64,000 nt of DNA from Pochonia chlamydosporia 170 (GCF_001653235.2 NC_035792.1:558001-622000), one strand, 5' to 3'. Numbered from the stretch's first letter, positions 11,670-22,661 are shown. The notes: generated by a model from the sequence alone, not told the origin. Translations and numbers: made by a program.

Positions 11670-13246
11670 TCATTCGATCTGTTTCTCGCACCCAATACGG
11701 TTCAGCAGCTCCTTGCGGTCACGGCGGCCGGGGAAGCTGACGCCGCTGCTGCTGTTACTGCTGCCAGTTCCCTTCAAATTTGTCACGCCACCGCGACGCT
11801 CCCGTGCCGTCCAGTCAATGGCTTCTCCAACGCACTCTTTTTCCAAGTACCATGGCTCCTCAGGTTCATCTTCCTCAATTTCCTCCTCTTGGTCGCTTTC
11901 TTCTGCTTCGCTGTTGCTTCGAAGGTCCTCGGCCCTCTTGCCCCGGAGCATACGCATAATGATTTGTACGATGACCGTGAACCACATAATCATCATGACC
12001 TGTAGAAACAGGAGGAATGAGAGAAAGGCATACATGACATTCTTGTTGAGGCACACGACTCCGGAGGGGTTGCGAAAGGGCTCCAGCAGATGACTCCAAC
12101 CGGTCGTGGGAATGGGCAACGGGCCTTCAAGGTCATCGGCACTGCCGCGATAACAAGCGGGTGGCGTCATCCTAGGGAAGTCGAAGTAGACGCTCCAGCA
12201 CGTCACCATGTACAAGACGTGTCGAGCGAGCACCCACGAGATGATGAATCCTCCGAATATTACGTCGCAGATGGTGGTGAAGCCGAGGTACTTTAGACAT
12301 TTTGCGAGCTATCGTCTTGTTAGCGACGTCGCTTTCCCTCTCCTCTACAGAGCCAAGGGAAGGGTCCAATGCCAGTATACCGGTAAAAATAGATCAATCA
12401 CATCCATCAGGATCAGAATGAGGTTACCGACTCGAGTCTGGTGATACGCGTACGAGCCCGCCAGCAAGGCAATAGTGACAAAGTGATGTGTCAACATTTG
12501 CCAGTGGTCCTTTCGGCGCTCTTCAATGTTGATGACCAGGACCATTTGGATCCAAAAGCCCCATTGTCCCAGAATGTACGCCTTCATCAAGCCATCTATC
12601 TCGCGCTGTGGCCAGTCGGTCCAGAGCTCCTCCATGTTCAAGAAGTACTTGGAGTTGTAGTAGAGGTACTGATGGTTTTCAAAATCAAAACGTTAACCGG
12701 CCATCATCCACGAGAAGACGTCAGCGACGTACCATGCCCACCGGCCAAAATGCGTTGTAGTACATCAACATCCAGCCTTGCTCAGCGAATCTGGTTGCAT
12801 CCTTCTTGCCCAGCACGCCCCATCGGGAAGCTAATGGTGCGAGAATATAACCCATGCAGAAAGCGCGAAGTCCTGTTAGGATGATGATGAAAAATGCGAT
12901 AAAGTAAAAGTCGTCATATCCCGCGGCGTATTTGCCAGTCTTGTCATTGTGGTAGGAAAGAGTGAAGAATTTGGACGTGTATTGCCGTGCAGCGGGTATG
13001 CAAGCATGTGTGAGAAACAAGAGCGCGACAAGATTGAACGAGAAGCCTGTTTATGAAGCGAATTTTGTAACACATCAGGTTAGCAGAGTGTGATGGTCGA
13101 GGGAAGTCAATCAAATGGGTTTTGGTGACATTAGGGAAGAGCGTACCGACTTGATTGTCCAGCAACCAACGGCTAAAGCTTCCATGTCTCGGTACGTCCT
13201 CCTTCCGCCTCCGAGTCTTGTCCCTGTGTGGTTTTCTTTGGCTCAT
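11670..13246 (-). CDS. Ceramide synthase, LAG1/TLC-domain family
   Basis: Predicted exons on the minus strand: 13246-13147, 13046-12733, 12668-12381, 12308-11670; 446 residues in phase. The family joins fatty acyl-CoA to a sphingoid base to make (dihydro)ceramide in the ER membrane. The LAG motif is clear: HHFVTIALLAGSYAYHQTRV, then GNLILILMDVIDLFLP, including the His-His pair and an Asp pair. Several hydrophobic helices occur (for example FYFIAFFIIILTGL). The C-terminus is acidic (EESDQEEEIEEDEPEEP), as is common in fungal LAG1 proteins. The ATG at 13246 opens a basic N-terminus. The frame stays open for about 230 bases upstream, so a longer start or upstream exon is possible. LAG1 and BarA paralogues cannot be told apart by eye. 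Confidence 0.9.
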
Positions 13247-14135
13247 CTTCACCGAGCTGAACTGTTGCCGCTCATGAGTTGGCGGCCTTGTCTGCTCTAG
13301 ATTCCGTGGTCGAGCTAGTGGCTCTGCTGTACAGAGTTGCTTTCGGGTCTCAAACAGCGGGATTCTTGGAAAGGCTGCTCCGGCAGCTAAAACTGCGATG
13401 AACGGCGAGAATGGTATTGGTAGTTCGGGCGAGGTTGGTTGATAAAGCTGTCAGCCACCTCTCGGGTACGGAGCAGCTAGTCTTGGGTTATCGAGATCAA
13501 TTGATCGCCAATGGAGAATGGAGGATGGTGAATCAAACTGGAGACATCGAGGTAAAAACTCAACAGACCCCGGCCCTCTTCCCCTGTCGTTCCCCTCCCT
13601 GAGCGGCTGGTGCTCCGTATATATGTAGGTGACCAGCCCCTTGCTGCGTTTGAGTTGATCAACCAACCCCAAGGACATCTCGAGTGGAAAGCTGCAGTTG
13701 TCCAACCGGCCATTTCCAAGAACGGACTAGTCTCTACCACTCCTCAATACATTACAAACAACCGCGACAGGAAAATAAATCAGTTTGCGTTGTGTTCCGC
13801 AGGAGCAAGCCACGAGGGTAGAAAAGTGCACCTTGCGCCCTACGGCTTTCCTGTGCACTAGATACAGTATATTACATGGCCTAAATCTATTCGTAAGATG
13901 ACCCTGTATCCAATTACAACAAGCGTTGCCCACAAACTAGCAAGCTTTGTTGGTGAGGTAGCGGTTCCATCTGTAGGTATGAGCCGACCCAATTCTGCGG
14001 CAGGGAGGGCGCGAAAAGTGTCAACATGGTATCTATCTGTTGATACCATTGACGAATCGAGAAACTTGATCTGGGTCTTGACGAGCCCCCAAGCCGTCTC
14101 TGATGTCGTCACCAACCTTGGTCAGTCTCTTTTCG
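13247..14135. other. Intergenic
   Basis: The stretch holds the ceramide synthase promoter (its ATG is on the minus strand at 13246) and the right arm of the 43-bp inverted repeat. Frames at 13477-13740 and 13858-14115 are short and featureless. Confidence 0.5.
13620..13662 (+). repeat. 43-bp inverted repeat, right arm
   Basis: This arm is identical in reverse complement to 11045-11087 (43/43). It lies about 370 bases upstream of the ceramide synthase start codon, so it may fall within that promoter. Confidence 0.85.
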
Positions 14136-15485
14136 TCAAGAGCATACCATCTCACGGATTGGTAATTCATCGTCCATGTCCCCTGGTATGATCCAGTACC
14201 CATCCCCAACTATAGGCGCGCCCACTGTGCGGCAACCGGCGGTTGGGGGTTTAGGGTATGAGCTAGAAAATCGTTTTGCGAAAGGATCGGTAGTAGGTCC
14301 GCATATTGGAAGAATGTAAGTGCCGTCAACATTACGCCAGAGCTCGTTAAGTAGGAGTGATAATAGGCTATTACCCTGCTTGGCGGCAATGGCATGCCGA
14401 ACGGCGTCATAAAGCGGCGTAAATACACTGCGTGAAGGTGATACGATGAACTGCTCCAAAATTGGTCTTTGACGTCGTATAAATGCGTCGAGGGCCTCAA
14501 AAACACCTTGTAGGTCTACAGGTCGATCTGCGACTCCATTTGCCTTGAGTGCCAGGTGTAGACGAGTGAGATTTGGGAAGGTAGAGCTGAGCATGGCGAG
14601 ATGATTCTCCAGATGATGCAGCTCTGGGATTGCTTGAGACTTGGGCCCTCGACGTAACATGAGTGGGCAGACAATCTCGAGAGACGATATGTTGGATAGT
14701 CGCTGGGGTAGCAGCAACTGAGGGAGGTTTGGGAGAAGGGCTTGGCCCGACAAATGGATGGTATTCATCCCGTAAAGAGCATGGATACCCTCCACATAAC
14801 TACGGTTCTTGTTAGAGAAGGGCAGGATAATGACAGAAAATAGACTCGTATCCTTTACTTACGCCTGGCGGCAAGTTAAGAGCCATCCCATGACCCCAAT
14901 CTTACACTTTAGAGGATAGATCCCGGGCCAATTTGGACAGTAGTGTGGTGCCCCGTAACGGCAATAATCATCTCCAGGCTCCCGAACTCCCCTACGCCTG
15001 TCTATCGCGCTCCTGTCATGATGTGGCAGAGGGCGATGACACACGGAGCTCCACCACTGCCAGGACTTGGGCGTTGTTGTATCCCAGTTCACCCTAGGCG
15101 GAAAATAAGCATCTACATCATCGGCGTTGATGTCCGCATGGCTGCGAAGCGGGCGCCCGAACCCGGGCTCTCGAGGAGCGGTAGGGTGCACAAACGAAAG
15201 GTCCATGTGGACGAGACCGTCGCCAAACGCTCGAATGAGTATGCCTTGCCGCAGCTCTCGCGGAAACTTGTCAAAGAATGGGGAGCCGGTCACCAAAGCC
15301 AAAGCCTCTGTGGAAGGCGATGGCGTCAAGACATGTGGCCGAACAGTAGGAAGGAAAGGTAGCTTGAGATCTGTAACTTCATCCGTGACTGTAATCTCCG
15401 CACTCTCGTTGCCTTCACCCACGCGCCTGTGGCCAAGCTTTGTCTGAAGCCAGTTTCTAACCCTGGACTTGATGAAGGGCGGCAT
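14136..15485 (-). CDS. DUF7730/F-box-like hypothetical protein
   Basis: Two exons on the minus strand, 15485-14863 and 14799-14136, join in phase (GC/T) to 428 residues. The donor is GTAAGTAA and the acceptor CGTAG. The start is the ATG of MPPFIKSRVRNWLQTKL. After a basic N-terminus comes GSPFFDKFPRELRQGILIRA, the hallmark of a large fungal family (DUF7730/2EXR-like) that resembles an F-box helix pair and measures 'degree of rural gene duplication' more than any known function. The C-terminal half has Leu-spaced segments (LPNLPQLLLPQRLSNISSLE) suggestive of irregular leucine-rich repeats. Function is unknown; substrate-adaptor roles are only a guess from the F-box resemblance. Confidence 0.8.
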
Positions 15486-16389
15486 TTGGGGCAAATTGAG
15501 CGCGGCGAATTTAGTGACGGCAATAGCAATGAATCAAGATGAAATAAATCAATGACTGGGTGGGTTTGCCAAGCCGACGTGGAGTATTTCAGGGTCTAGT
15601 CCATGTCGCTTTATAAGTACTTTCGCAAGAGCAAGAACGTTCCACATGACTGTGAGTAGAATTCATGCCGACTATTCATCTTCGGCTTAAGTTGTCTGTA
15701 TAAGCTAATAGTAAAGCTCTTCATCTATTAACTGCGATAACCGCGTTACTTTATTTTGTATGCGGTAACTCTGTGCGTATGTCGTGGCCTATGAGTTTAC
15801 CAGACCAAGTTCTCACGGCTCGTCACAATTGCATGGAAGGATGTATTGAAACTCGTTTTTGCCAAACTTAAAACAATCCATTGCAATTATTGAACGAATT
15901 ACCTCATTGAGGTTATTTTGTAGTTGTCAAGCTATCCAAAGTTGTCAAACACACACTGTACCAGCCACAATCAACCAACCCCAACACCGCCAACTCAAAT
16001 CCCCCGTACAAGGGGCCATCTGTGTCATCAGACGAAGCTAGTGCCCGTTTCGTCCCAATTCCCAACTCGAAACAGGTCACGGTAATGGCGCCGAGCAACT
16101 TACTTGATCTGGCTAATTTGATTGCACCACCGGGCTGTTTGGAGTAGCGCCGAGAAGCCATGGTGATACCGTCGTGAGGGCAAGCCATACTCCTGAAATG
16201 TTGGATAAACAACTCTTGCATTTAAGCTTCTTGTATATAAACGATGCTCAACTTCACACCAATAACCACATCAACATTCTAACCAGCACTCTTTTCCTCA
16301 CTTTCTTCACTTCTTCAACGGCCTTGCTGTGCAAGTCTGCCCTGCATTCCTTACAAATATTCTCTTCAACTCATTACTTCTCTTTCAAA
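15486..16389. other. Divergent intergenic region
   Basis: This holds the promoters of the minus-strand DUF7730-like gene and the plus-strand secreted protein gene. No gene is seen. The last 120 bases are pyrimidine-rich with many short CT tracts, typical of a highly expressed fungal 5' UTR. Confidence 0.55.
16234..16240 (+). promoter_or_regulatory. TATA box of the secreted lectin-like gene
   Basis: TATATAA stands about 150 bases before the ATG at 16390. It is followed by a CT-rich leader with no intervening gene, a standard arrangement for strongly expressed fungal secreted proteins. Confidence 0.55.
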
Positions 16390-17331
16390 ATGCGCTCTGT
16401 TCTCATTGTGCTGTCAGCAGGTCTGGCTGTCGCGATGCCTGCTCGTCGCGCCGTCACCGAACTCAACCAAGCTGCCACCGAAGAAGCTCACCAGCGTGAC
16501 GACACCGCCACACGAGCCTTTTCCAACGTGCAAATCAAGACGGCAGACGGAAAATGCCTCTTCGTGGACAAGCTCTCCGGCGACTTCAGAGCCAATCTTA
16601 CGCCCGTGCAAGTCGCTACGTGCGGTACCACGGACGGCCAGGGCTGGGACGTCATCACCTCTGGCAAGCACAACGACCAGCAGGGCCAGGCTCTCATTGT
16701 GAGCACCCTCACGCAGGCATGCTTGAACTTTGATCCGCGACGCCAGGCTGGCGATCAGGTTAATCTGTTTTCGTGCGGTGGGCGAGCCGATGGTGGTGGA
16801 CAGGTTACCAACTCGCAGTTGTTTGCGTTCAATGGCCAGGCTGGGCCGTTGAGCTTGGTGCCGGGGAATGGACAGCAGCAGTGTCTGTCTAGCAAGGCGC
16901 AGAGGATTGATATTGCGGCTTGTGCGAATGGTGCGCAGGACCAGAGCTTTACGTTTGGGGGAGCGGTGGCTGGGAATGGAACTGTGAATAATGGAGGTGC
17001 TGGTGGAAATGGGAATGGCAATGGCAATGGCAACAATGGCCAGGGAAATGGAAACCAAGGCAATGCCGGTGGCAACCAAGGTAGCGGTAACGGCGGTCAA
17101 GATGCTGGGAACAACGGGGGCCAGGGGAACAATGGAAGTGGAAATCAAGGGAATGGCAACCAGGGCAACCAGGGCAACAATAACCAAGGCAATGGGAATC
17201 AGGGCAATGGTAACGTGAACAACGGCAACCAGGGAAATAATGGCAATGGCAATGGCAATGGCAACGGCAACGGCAACGGCAACGGCAATAACTCCTGTTC
17301 GTGCAAAAACAGGGCCAAGCACAACCATTAA
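16390..17331 (+). CDS. Secreted beta-trefoil lectin-like protein with Asn/Gly-rich tail
   Basis: An intronless 313-residue protein. MRSVLIVLSAGLAVAMPA is a clear signal peptide. Residues about 40-195 look like a ricin-B-type beta-trefoil: KCLFVDKLSGDFRANLTPVQ, later ACLNFDPRRQAGDQVNLFSC, later QQCLSSKAQRIDIAACANG, i.e. three Cys-containing subrepeats. Residues about 200-305 are a low-complexity run of GNGNGN and GNQGN units, ending in a Cys pair (NSCSCKNRAKHNH). The trefoil suggests binding of extracellular glycans. The tail may be a flexible linker or an aggregation-prone segment. A frame-opposite ORF of 304 codons is a shadow of the repeat. The ATG follows a CT-rich leader in AAAATG context. 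Confidence 0.85.
   Translation: MRSVLIVLSAGLAVAMPARRAVTELNQAATEEAHQRDDTATRAFSNVQIKTADGKCLFVDKLSGDFRANLTPVQVATCGTTDGQGWDVITSGKHNDQQGQALIVSTLTQACLNFDPRRQAGDQVNLFSCGGRADGGGQVTNSQLFAFNGQAGPLSLVPGNGQQQCLSSKAQRIDIAACANGAQDQSFTFGGAVAGNGTVNNGGAGGNGNGNGNGNNGQGNGNQGNAGGNQGSGNGGQDAGNNGGQGNNGSGNQGNGNQGNQGNNNQGNGNQGNGNVNNGNQGNNGNGNGNGNGNGNGNGNNSCSCKNRAKHNH
16999..17290 (+). repeat. Coding minisatellite (GGNAAY-type, Asn/Gly/Gln)
   Basis: Degenerate 6-bp and 9-bp units (GGCAATGGC, CAGGGCAAC) repeat in frame throughout. The final segment is nearly pure tandem GGCAAC/GGCAAT. Such tracts change length by slippage, so copy number should differ among strains. Confidence 0.8.
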
Positions 17332-17506
17332 ATCTCGCCTTCAACTGTACAATAGTTTGATCCAGTTTGTTAGAAGTGGACTGTATAAAGAATACATCGA
17401 TTCAACCACCCAGTAAACACCGCGGACCAAGTGAACGTAGCATATAAATTAACCACTCCTGTCCGTTCGTACCTCCCACATCGTGATTTTCATTCTAAAT
17501 GCCTCG

Positions 17507-18442
17507 CTAGTTCTTCTTCAAATTCTTAGCCATGCCGTGTTCCTCGTCGTGGATATATGGAGGAGGTTCCTCGCCGGCCACTGAACTTCCCTCACGGCTC
17601 TCGATGTTTCGAACCGACTCATCTCGCAAGTCAACAGTTTCGGTTTGGTGGTGTCGCGATCTGTGGGCATTTCGTGGCGGAGCCTGATGAGCGGCCATGA
17701 TGGCCGTGACTCTCTCGTTGCTGTCGCTGACCCTTTGCTCCTCTTTGAGCAGCTTCGCTTCTCTGCTGACTGCGACGATTTGACGGATTATAAGGCTCAT
17801 GCTGTAGACATAGAGCAGCCTGTACAGGAATATAAGCATGTTTCAATAAGCAAGTGAGGAAGACTGCCTACATCAGAATGATGGACAGCCAAAACGAAGT
17901 GTTTGGCACAGCACAATATCTCTTGGATAGACCATGGCCAGAATTGCCAACTGTAAAAGGCTATTAGTCACCGTGACAGTGGACGTTTAAAAAGCTTTAG
18001 CAAACGTACAGATTGAACTATCCAAGCCATTTGCTACACCGTCGCAATTTGCTGGTAAACCAGCTACGGCCAGGACAGCAATCAGGGGGACTTGCAAGCC
18101 GATGCAAGTAAGATCGAAGAAGATGAAGAAGATTAGACACCATCTTTTACGGTAACCGGATAGATGCGTGCCGAACCACTGCTGGAGAACGGTGAGAATG
18201 AATGTCAATGGTGCCTGATGCGATGTTAGCAGGAAACAAGGAGTACCCAAGAATGGACAAACACCTACAACAATCACGGGTACTGTCGCAGCACCACCTA
18301 GATTACCACCGTTGGCGTTCAAGAATGAGATGAGATATGCACTGATGGCAATTATCACCGCATTCAGCACATATTGAAGCACTCTAAGCCATCGAAGTCG
18401 TCGAACCAGCGGCCACCGGCCCTTGTCGTGAGAGCAAGCCAT
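17507..18442 (-). CDS. Four-TM membrane protein with C-terminal PPPY motif
   Basis: Exons on the minus strand: 18442-18269, 18214-18010, 17950-17872, 17819-17507; 256 residues in phase. All junctions fit GT-AG. Four hydrophobic helices are visible: VLQYVLNAVIIAISAYLISF, then one across VPVIVAPLTFILTVL, then LIFFIFFDLTCIGLQVPL, then FWLSIILMLLYVYSMSLII. The C-terminal 90 residues are hydrophilic, with a His/Arg-rich patch and EEPPPYIHDEE. PPxY motifs bind WW domains of Nedd4/Rsp5 ubiquitin ligases, so sorting or turnover by ubiquitination is plausible. The four-helix layout resembles MARVEL-type fungal proteins, but no family is recognised with confidence. The short 3' gap to the lectin gene (175 bp) makes the two genes convergent. 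Confidence 0.75.
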
Positions 18443-19173
18443 GGTCTCTCCTAGCACTCAATACGTTAACTGCGATTATTAGAGAGCAAAGACGAAGAAG
18501 AATTGAAGAGTGGTGATAGATAGCAGTTACACGAAAGTGAAATCAGCACCGGGGCATAACAAGCTTAAACTATCCTCCGCGCCGTTTTCGTATCTACCGT
18601 TTCAACCCCCGGCAATCATCCCGACGCCCTCTGTATTCTCTACCCGTTAAAGCACAGACTTGCATCGTCTATTACGCGGCCACACGCTCTGAAGCGATCG
18701 GATTACGACGATGGGTCGGGTGGCTGTGTTCTGTGATTGGCCTTGCTTACAGCTCGGCGGGCCAATGCATCACCGGCGCATGGAGATGTTGTATGGAAAT
18801 ACCCCTTCTGGACGGTGGCGTTTGACAACCCAAAGGGCTGAGCCGAAACCGAGACGGATGAGATGCTTCTCGGCATCAGTGAGTGGTTGGGGATGAAAGT
18901 TTGTGGGGCAAATGCGAATGGCTCATTATGTTTCAGACTGATGGAATTGTGTTGATTGAGTTGATGGGCCGATCGATGGGGGTTTATGCGTTATGGAGGG
19001 GCAGTTGCGAGGTAGTTGATTCACATCACTTTATTTGTTGTGAGGAGTTGAGAGGATGATGATGAAATAGGTTTTGAATTCATAAGAGTAGAGTTTCCCT
19101 CGGATCAAAAAGAAGGGCGATACGCTGAGGGCTGAACGCGAAATGATCTTCAAACTTGATGATTAACTTTCAG
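18443..19173. other. Intergenic
   Basis: The promoter of the membrane protein gene and the 3' flank of the dehydrogenase gene. A 61-codon plus frame at 18711 is not supported. Confidence 0.5.
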
Positions 19174-20319
19174 TCAAGGCGTAATAACAGTCTGCAAATA
19201 CGGGCCTCTCATGTTGGCAGCCGTATCAAACGCTTCCTCAAACTCCTCCAACCGAAATGCCCCAACCGTTTCGATACCACCAACGTCACCCAACTTGATG
19301 TACCCCGACTCCGCCAACGAAATCATCTTTCGAATATCGTCTTTCGTATACATCCACTTTCCCTTGACAGTAATGTCATTCAACATGATGAACTGCGTTG
19401 GAAGACTCAATTCCGCGTGAGCACCCATCAGACTTACACGGCCGCCCCGACGAAGCGACATGAGGCCGCTTTTGAAATGGGTGCTGGAAATGGCTTGTCC
19501 CGGTGATATGTCGAAGAATACATCCGCCAGACCATGCTTTGTAATATCCCGAATATCTGTGTCAATATCTCCGGTAACACACACAGTTCGGATTCTCTCG
19601 CCGTAGTGAGGCACTCGTTTCAACATATTCAGAGTATCAACATTCCGCCCAACGGCAATAACTTGCGCTCCCATAGCCAATGCCGCAATAACTGCAGCAC
19701 TGCCAAAAGTGCCTGCTGCAGGAGCAATAATGACCTTCTCCCCAGCAGTGACACCGACGTCTCGTAAGCCACCAAGTGGCACCGAAATTTGAGCAAGATA
19801 CATCAAGTCAACGGCGGTGTAGCCCAATCCGTCTCCCGGACCACCCATAAGAACAGCCTCATTCATGGTAAAGCAGTTTTCCAAAGGAACTTTAGCATAC
19901 TCGGCGTAGGTGCTGTCCCGCCATTCTCCCTCCATGAGCTTGTTACTCGCGGGACTGAACCCGGCGGATAGCCCGTGAAGAATTAGAGAGTTGGGGTCGT
20001 CGCGACCTTGAATGAAACAATCAAAGTAGACAAGTTGTCCGGGTGTAAGAGATGTTGCGTCTGGACCAACCTCTGAGATGCGGCCGATTGCTGATAACCC
20101 TGGAACAAAGGGTGTTGGATATGGGTATGGTTTCTGGCCACTGTAAACCCGTCCTGCGTATGTGAGGACACCGGCGGCTAGGACCTGGATAATTGCACTG
20201 CCTGCTCCTGCTTGTGGATATGGCTGAGATACGACCGACATGTCGTATGGGTCTCTGGTGGAGTTCAGTTTTAACACACGATGTGTTCTTGGTAACTGGA
20301 TGGGGGATTGAGTGGACAT
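19174..20319 (-). CDS. Zinc-type/MDR-superfamily alcohol dehydrogenase-like oxidoreductase
   Basis: An intronless 381-residue protein from the ATG at 20319. The N-terminal half is a GroES-like catalytic domain (PFVPGLSAIGRISEVGPDAT, then LTPGQLVYFDCFI). The C-terminal half is a Rossmann domain with a dinucleotide-binding loop around IIAPAAGTFGSAAVIAALAM. The Cys/His ligands of the catalytic zinc are not evident (AGVLTYAGRVY replaces the usual GVCGTD), so it may be zinc-independent like quinone oxidoreductases. The family reduces or oxidises carbonyl/alcohol substrates with NAD(P)H; the substrate cannot be inferred. No adjacent pathway gene is evident. Confidence 0.85.
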   Translation of the reverse strand: MSTQSPIQLPRTHRVLKLNSTRDPYDMSVVSQPYPQAGAGSAIIQVLAAGVLTYAGRVYSGQKPYPYPTPFVPGLSAIGRISEVGPDATSLTPGQLVYFDCFIQGRDDPNSLILHGLSAGFSPASNKLMEGEWRDSTYAEYAKVPLENCFTMNEAVLMGGPGDGLGYTAVDLMYLAQISVPLGGLRDVGVTAGEKVIIAPAAGTFGSAAVIAALAMGAQVIAVGRNVDTLNMLKRVPHYGERIRTVCVTGDIDTDIRDITKHGLADVFFDISPGQAISSTHFKSGLMSLRRGGRVSLMGAHAELSLPTQFIMLNDITVKGKWMYTKDDIRKMISLAESGYIKLGDVGGIETVGAFRLEEFEEAFDTAANMRGPYLQTVITP

Positions 20320-21048
20320 TGTCGAATATTGGAAGTCAGTTTATGTGGCGGGCAGTTGGTAGGCTTGGCTGACTGGCTCAATTTGAGTGAAGACGATGAC
20401 ATTTATATTTTTTTTTGATTAGATTAAATGTCTGTTCATTAATGTAGTCCACTTTACTTCTTGATCCTAATGCTCCAACGAAACGCATCTACGTTCATAC
20501 GGTGACCGTACGTTAAGTCCGAGCCAGCAGTACCGTTGCTAGGCGCAGTTGATCCATCCTGCGCTGTGCGTACAGCCCTGCGTCGCGAATTGGGTTAAAG
20601 ACTATGGTATCTAAGTTCATCTATCGGAGACGGTCGTCGCTAGTCGTTGAACGACTCTGAGAGACCACAGCATGGGGCTGAAGCCGCGGAGATGATCGGT
20701 CTTGGTGGACAACCCAGTGTAAAGGCCGTTATTCCCGATGGCCTCTTCATGCATGTAATATACTCAACCTAGATGAGTATAGTATGTACCCATGCATAAA
20801 CGGTCATATGGTGAATAGACGTAACTCCGGTTAAGACATTCACATGTGATCACAGGCTTTCACACCCTCATGCCAGTTGACCTCACTGTCGAGGCGCATT
20901 CACACGTCGAGGACTTTGAGGGACTTGAGATTCTAGAAAATTGCAATCTGAGGCGCTATGGTGATAATGTTTCACATTCTGATAGCATTACAACTCATAA
21001 ACAGGTGGTATCTCGCGCTCTGACATCCGTTGCAAAACCATAAACCAG
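20320..21048. other. Intergenic
   Basis: The dehydrogenase promoter lies here, with a T-run near 20410. A sequence AATGTAGTCCAC near 20441 matches the start of the transposon end at 37856 and of the relic near 10959. No gene is supported. Confidence 0.5.
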
Positions 21049-21852
21049 TCATCGCCCAGCCCAAAATATCGTCAAGCAAGTCATCCAAACCATGACATCG
21101 AAATCCCTCCCGTAGTCCACATTCAACTGAATCTTGCCAATCTCCCCTCTAGCCGACGTACTCGTGAAGATAGCCACAATATTCTTCCCGTCCTTCTCCT
21201 CCGCCACTTCCCCAGGTTCATCCTCATCGTCATGTTCTTCCACCAATTTGTAATTCTGCGCACTAAATGTTGGTTTATGCATTCCATCCACGGTAACGTG
21301 CTTCGTTCTGGTCCAGCAAAGGCGTTTTGTTACCGGTTTTGCAATCTCCGACACTTCACTAACATCATCATTCTTTGGAGCCACGTCAAAAGTCCACCTG
21401 TGCTTCACGCCCGAATTGGAAAACAGCATGTCTTCCCAGCGCATTGCATCAGGCGGCCCCTTTGAGTCGCCTAAACCGATTTTGAAGTTTTTAGAGAAAT
21501 GTGGCAAATGGGACACTGCGATCACCGCCGCGTTTTCATCTGGTCCGTCGTGCATCGTTAGCAGTGGTGTGTTGCCTGTGACAGCTCTCCTTCGCACATG
21601 GGCGGCATGGCTGGTGGTCTCTTGAGTTGGGATGATGTCGAGGTGGTATTTGAAGATGGAACCTTTGACGTTGAATATGCGAGACATGGTTGTGTTGTGG
21701 ATGTGGTTGACCTGGGACAATTGTGAAGGTGTGAGATCTTGTTCAGCTTTGCGCCTCCACGGCACTGTTGTTGTTATGCTTCGAGGACCAACTCTGTTTA
21801 GCAACCTGTTACCTTTTAAATCATTTTCAACTGAGAGGTTTGCATTGGTCAT
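21049..21852 (-). CDS. Tubby/LURP-one-like barrel protein (fungal hypothetical family)
   Basis: An intronless frame of 267 residues from an ATG at 21852. A second ATG at 21687 (MSRIFNVKGSIFKYHLDIIP) fits the usual start of the family better and would give 212 residues. Typical segments are GNTPLLTMHDGPDENAAVIA, LPHFSKNFKIGLGD, KPTFSAQNYKLVEEHDDED, IGKIQLNVDYGRDFD and VMVWMTCLTIFWAGR. These recur in a fungal family with a predicted beta-barrel fold related to tubby/LURP-one domains; no biochemical role is established. The last residues are hydrophobic and could be a C-terminal membrane anchor. The recognition is from memory of the family pattern. Confidence 0.75.
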   Translation of the reverse strand: MTNANLSVENDLKGNRLLNRVGPRSITTTVPWRRKAEQDLTPSQLSQVNHIHNTTMSRIFNVKGSIFKYHLDIIPTQETTSHAAHVRRRAVTGNTPLLTMHDGPDENAAVIAVSHLPHFSKNFKIGLGDSKGPPDAMRWEDMLFSNSGVKHRWTFDVAPKNDDVSEVSEIAKPVTKRLCWTRTKHVTVDGMHKPTFSAQNYKLVEEHDDEDEPGEVAEEKDGKNIVAIFTSTSARGEIGKIQLNVDYGRDFDVMVWMTCLTIFWAGR

Positions 21853-22661
21853 GCGGTGTTGTCTTCACGAGGCTGCTGCAGGGCTTTGTGAAGATGGATG
21901 AGACAATCGGTTCGCGTACAGAGAGAAATACGATGGACGCGAGAAAACGCCACACAAACCTTGAGCCACATGCAGTAACTGGAGATAAATTCTGCAGAAA
22001 GGTTAATCAAGGCACATTAGGCTGCCGTTTTATTAAGTCTATCCCCCAAATGTTGCTTTTCTCCTCAAAGTTGTCTTCCCGTTTTGGCGACGTGCATTGG
22101 CAAGTTATTGCATCACGGTATTCTGTCGGTATTTAAAGCTGGTGCCTATAAACGAGATAAAAAGAGGAGGCTCAAGAAGAAGCTAATGGATATGTTAAAA
22201 AAGTCGGTTAGTTTGACACATATGCGCTAGGTATTTCACGATTAATAAAAGGGAACGGTCCGTCGATGCACAGAGACAGTTTTGCACATATGCGTTGACA
22301 ATAGCTGCATGCAGACGAAACTAATTAATTAATGTCTTGCTGTAGCAGATGCAGACGTAACAAGAACCACGTTTATTAACTAGCTGATTCTCAAACATTA
22401 ATATTATGTCGCTTCATCTTAGATGTTCCGTTCATTACGATTAGGGTGGAGTGAGGTAAGACATCTCATAACTGCCGGAGTCTTTTTTCTTCCCAAAAGA
22501 AAGCACAAAGAGCGGTCTCTAACACCCAATGTATGGGGCTCATCCTGGTTTCCGTAAATTGGTCAGGCGGTTGGTATTTGACACAGTAAGTCACCTTAGA
22601 AAAACAACACTACATTCCTGGAGACTGTCGTTCGTGCATAGATCCGGAATCTTGTTTCTTT
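21853..22661. other. Divergent intergenic region
   Basis: Promoters of the tubby-like gene (minus) and the serine hydrolase gene (plus). The middle, 22180-22460, is A+T-rich with a few AATTAATTAA-like stretches. No gene is seen. Confidence 0.5.

Noticed and set aside
12441..12884. 147-codon plus frame across the ceramide synthase
   Set aside because: Antisense to exons carrying the LAG motif.
16414..17328. 304-codon minus frame opposite the lectin-like gene
   Set aside because: A shadow of the Asn/Gly repeat, giving runs of Ala/Val/Ile; the plus strand has signal peptide and domain.
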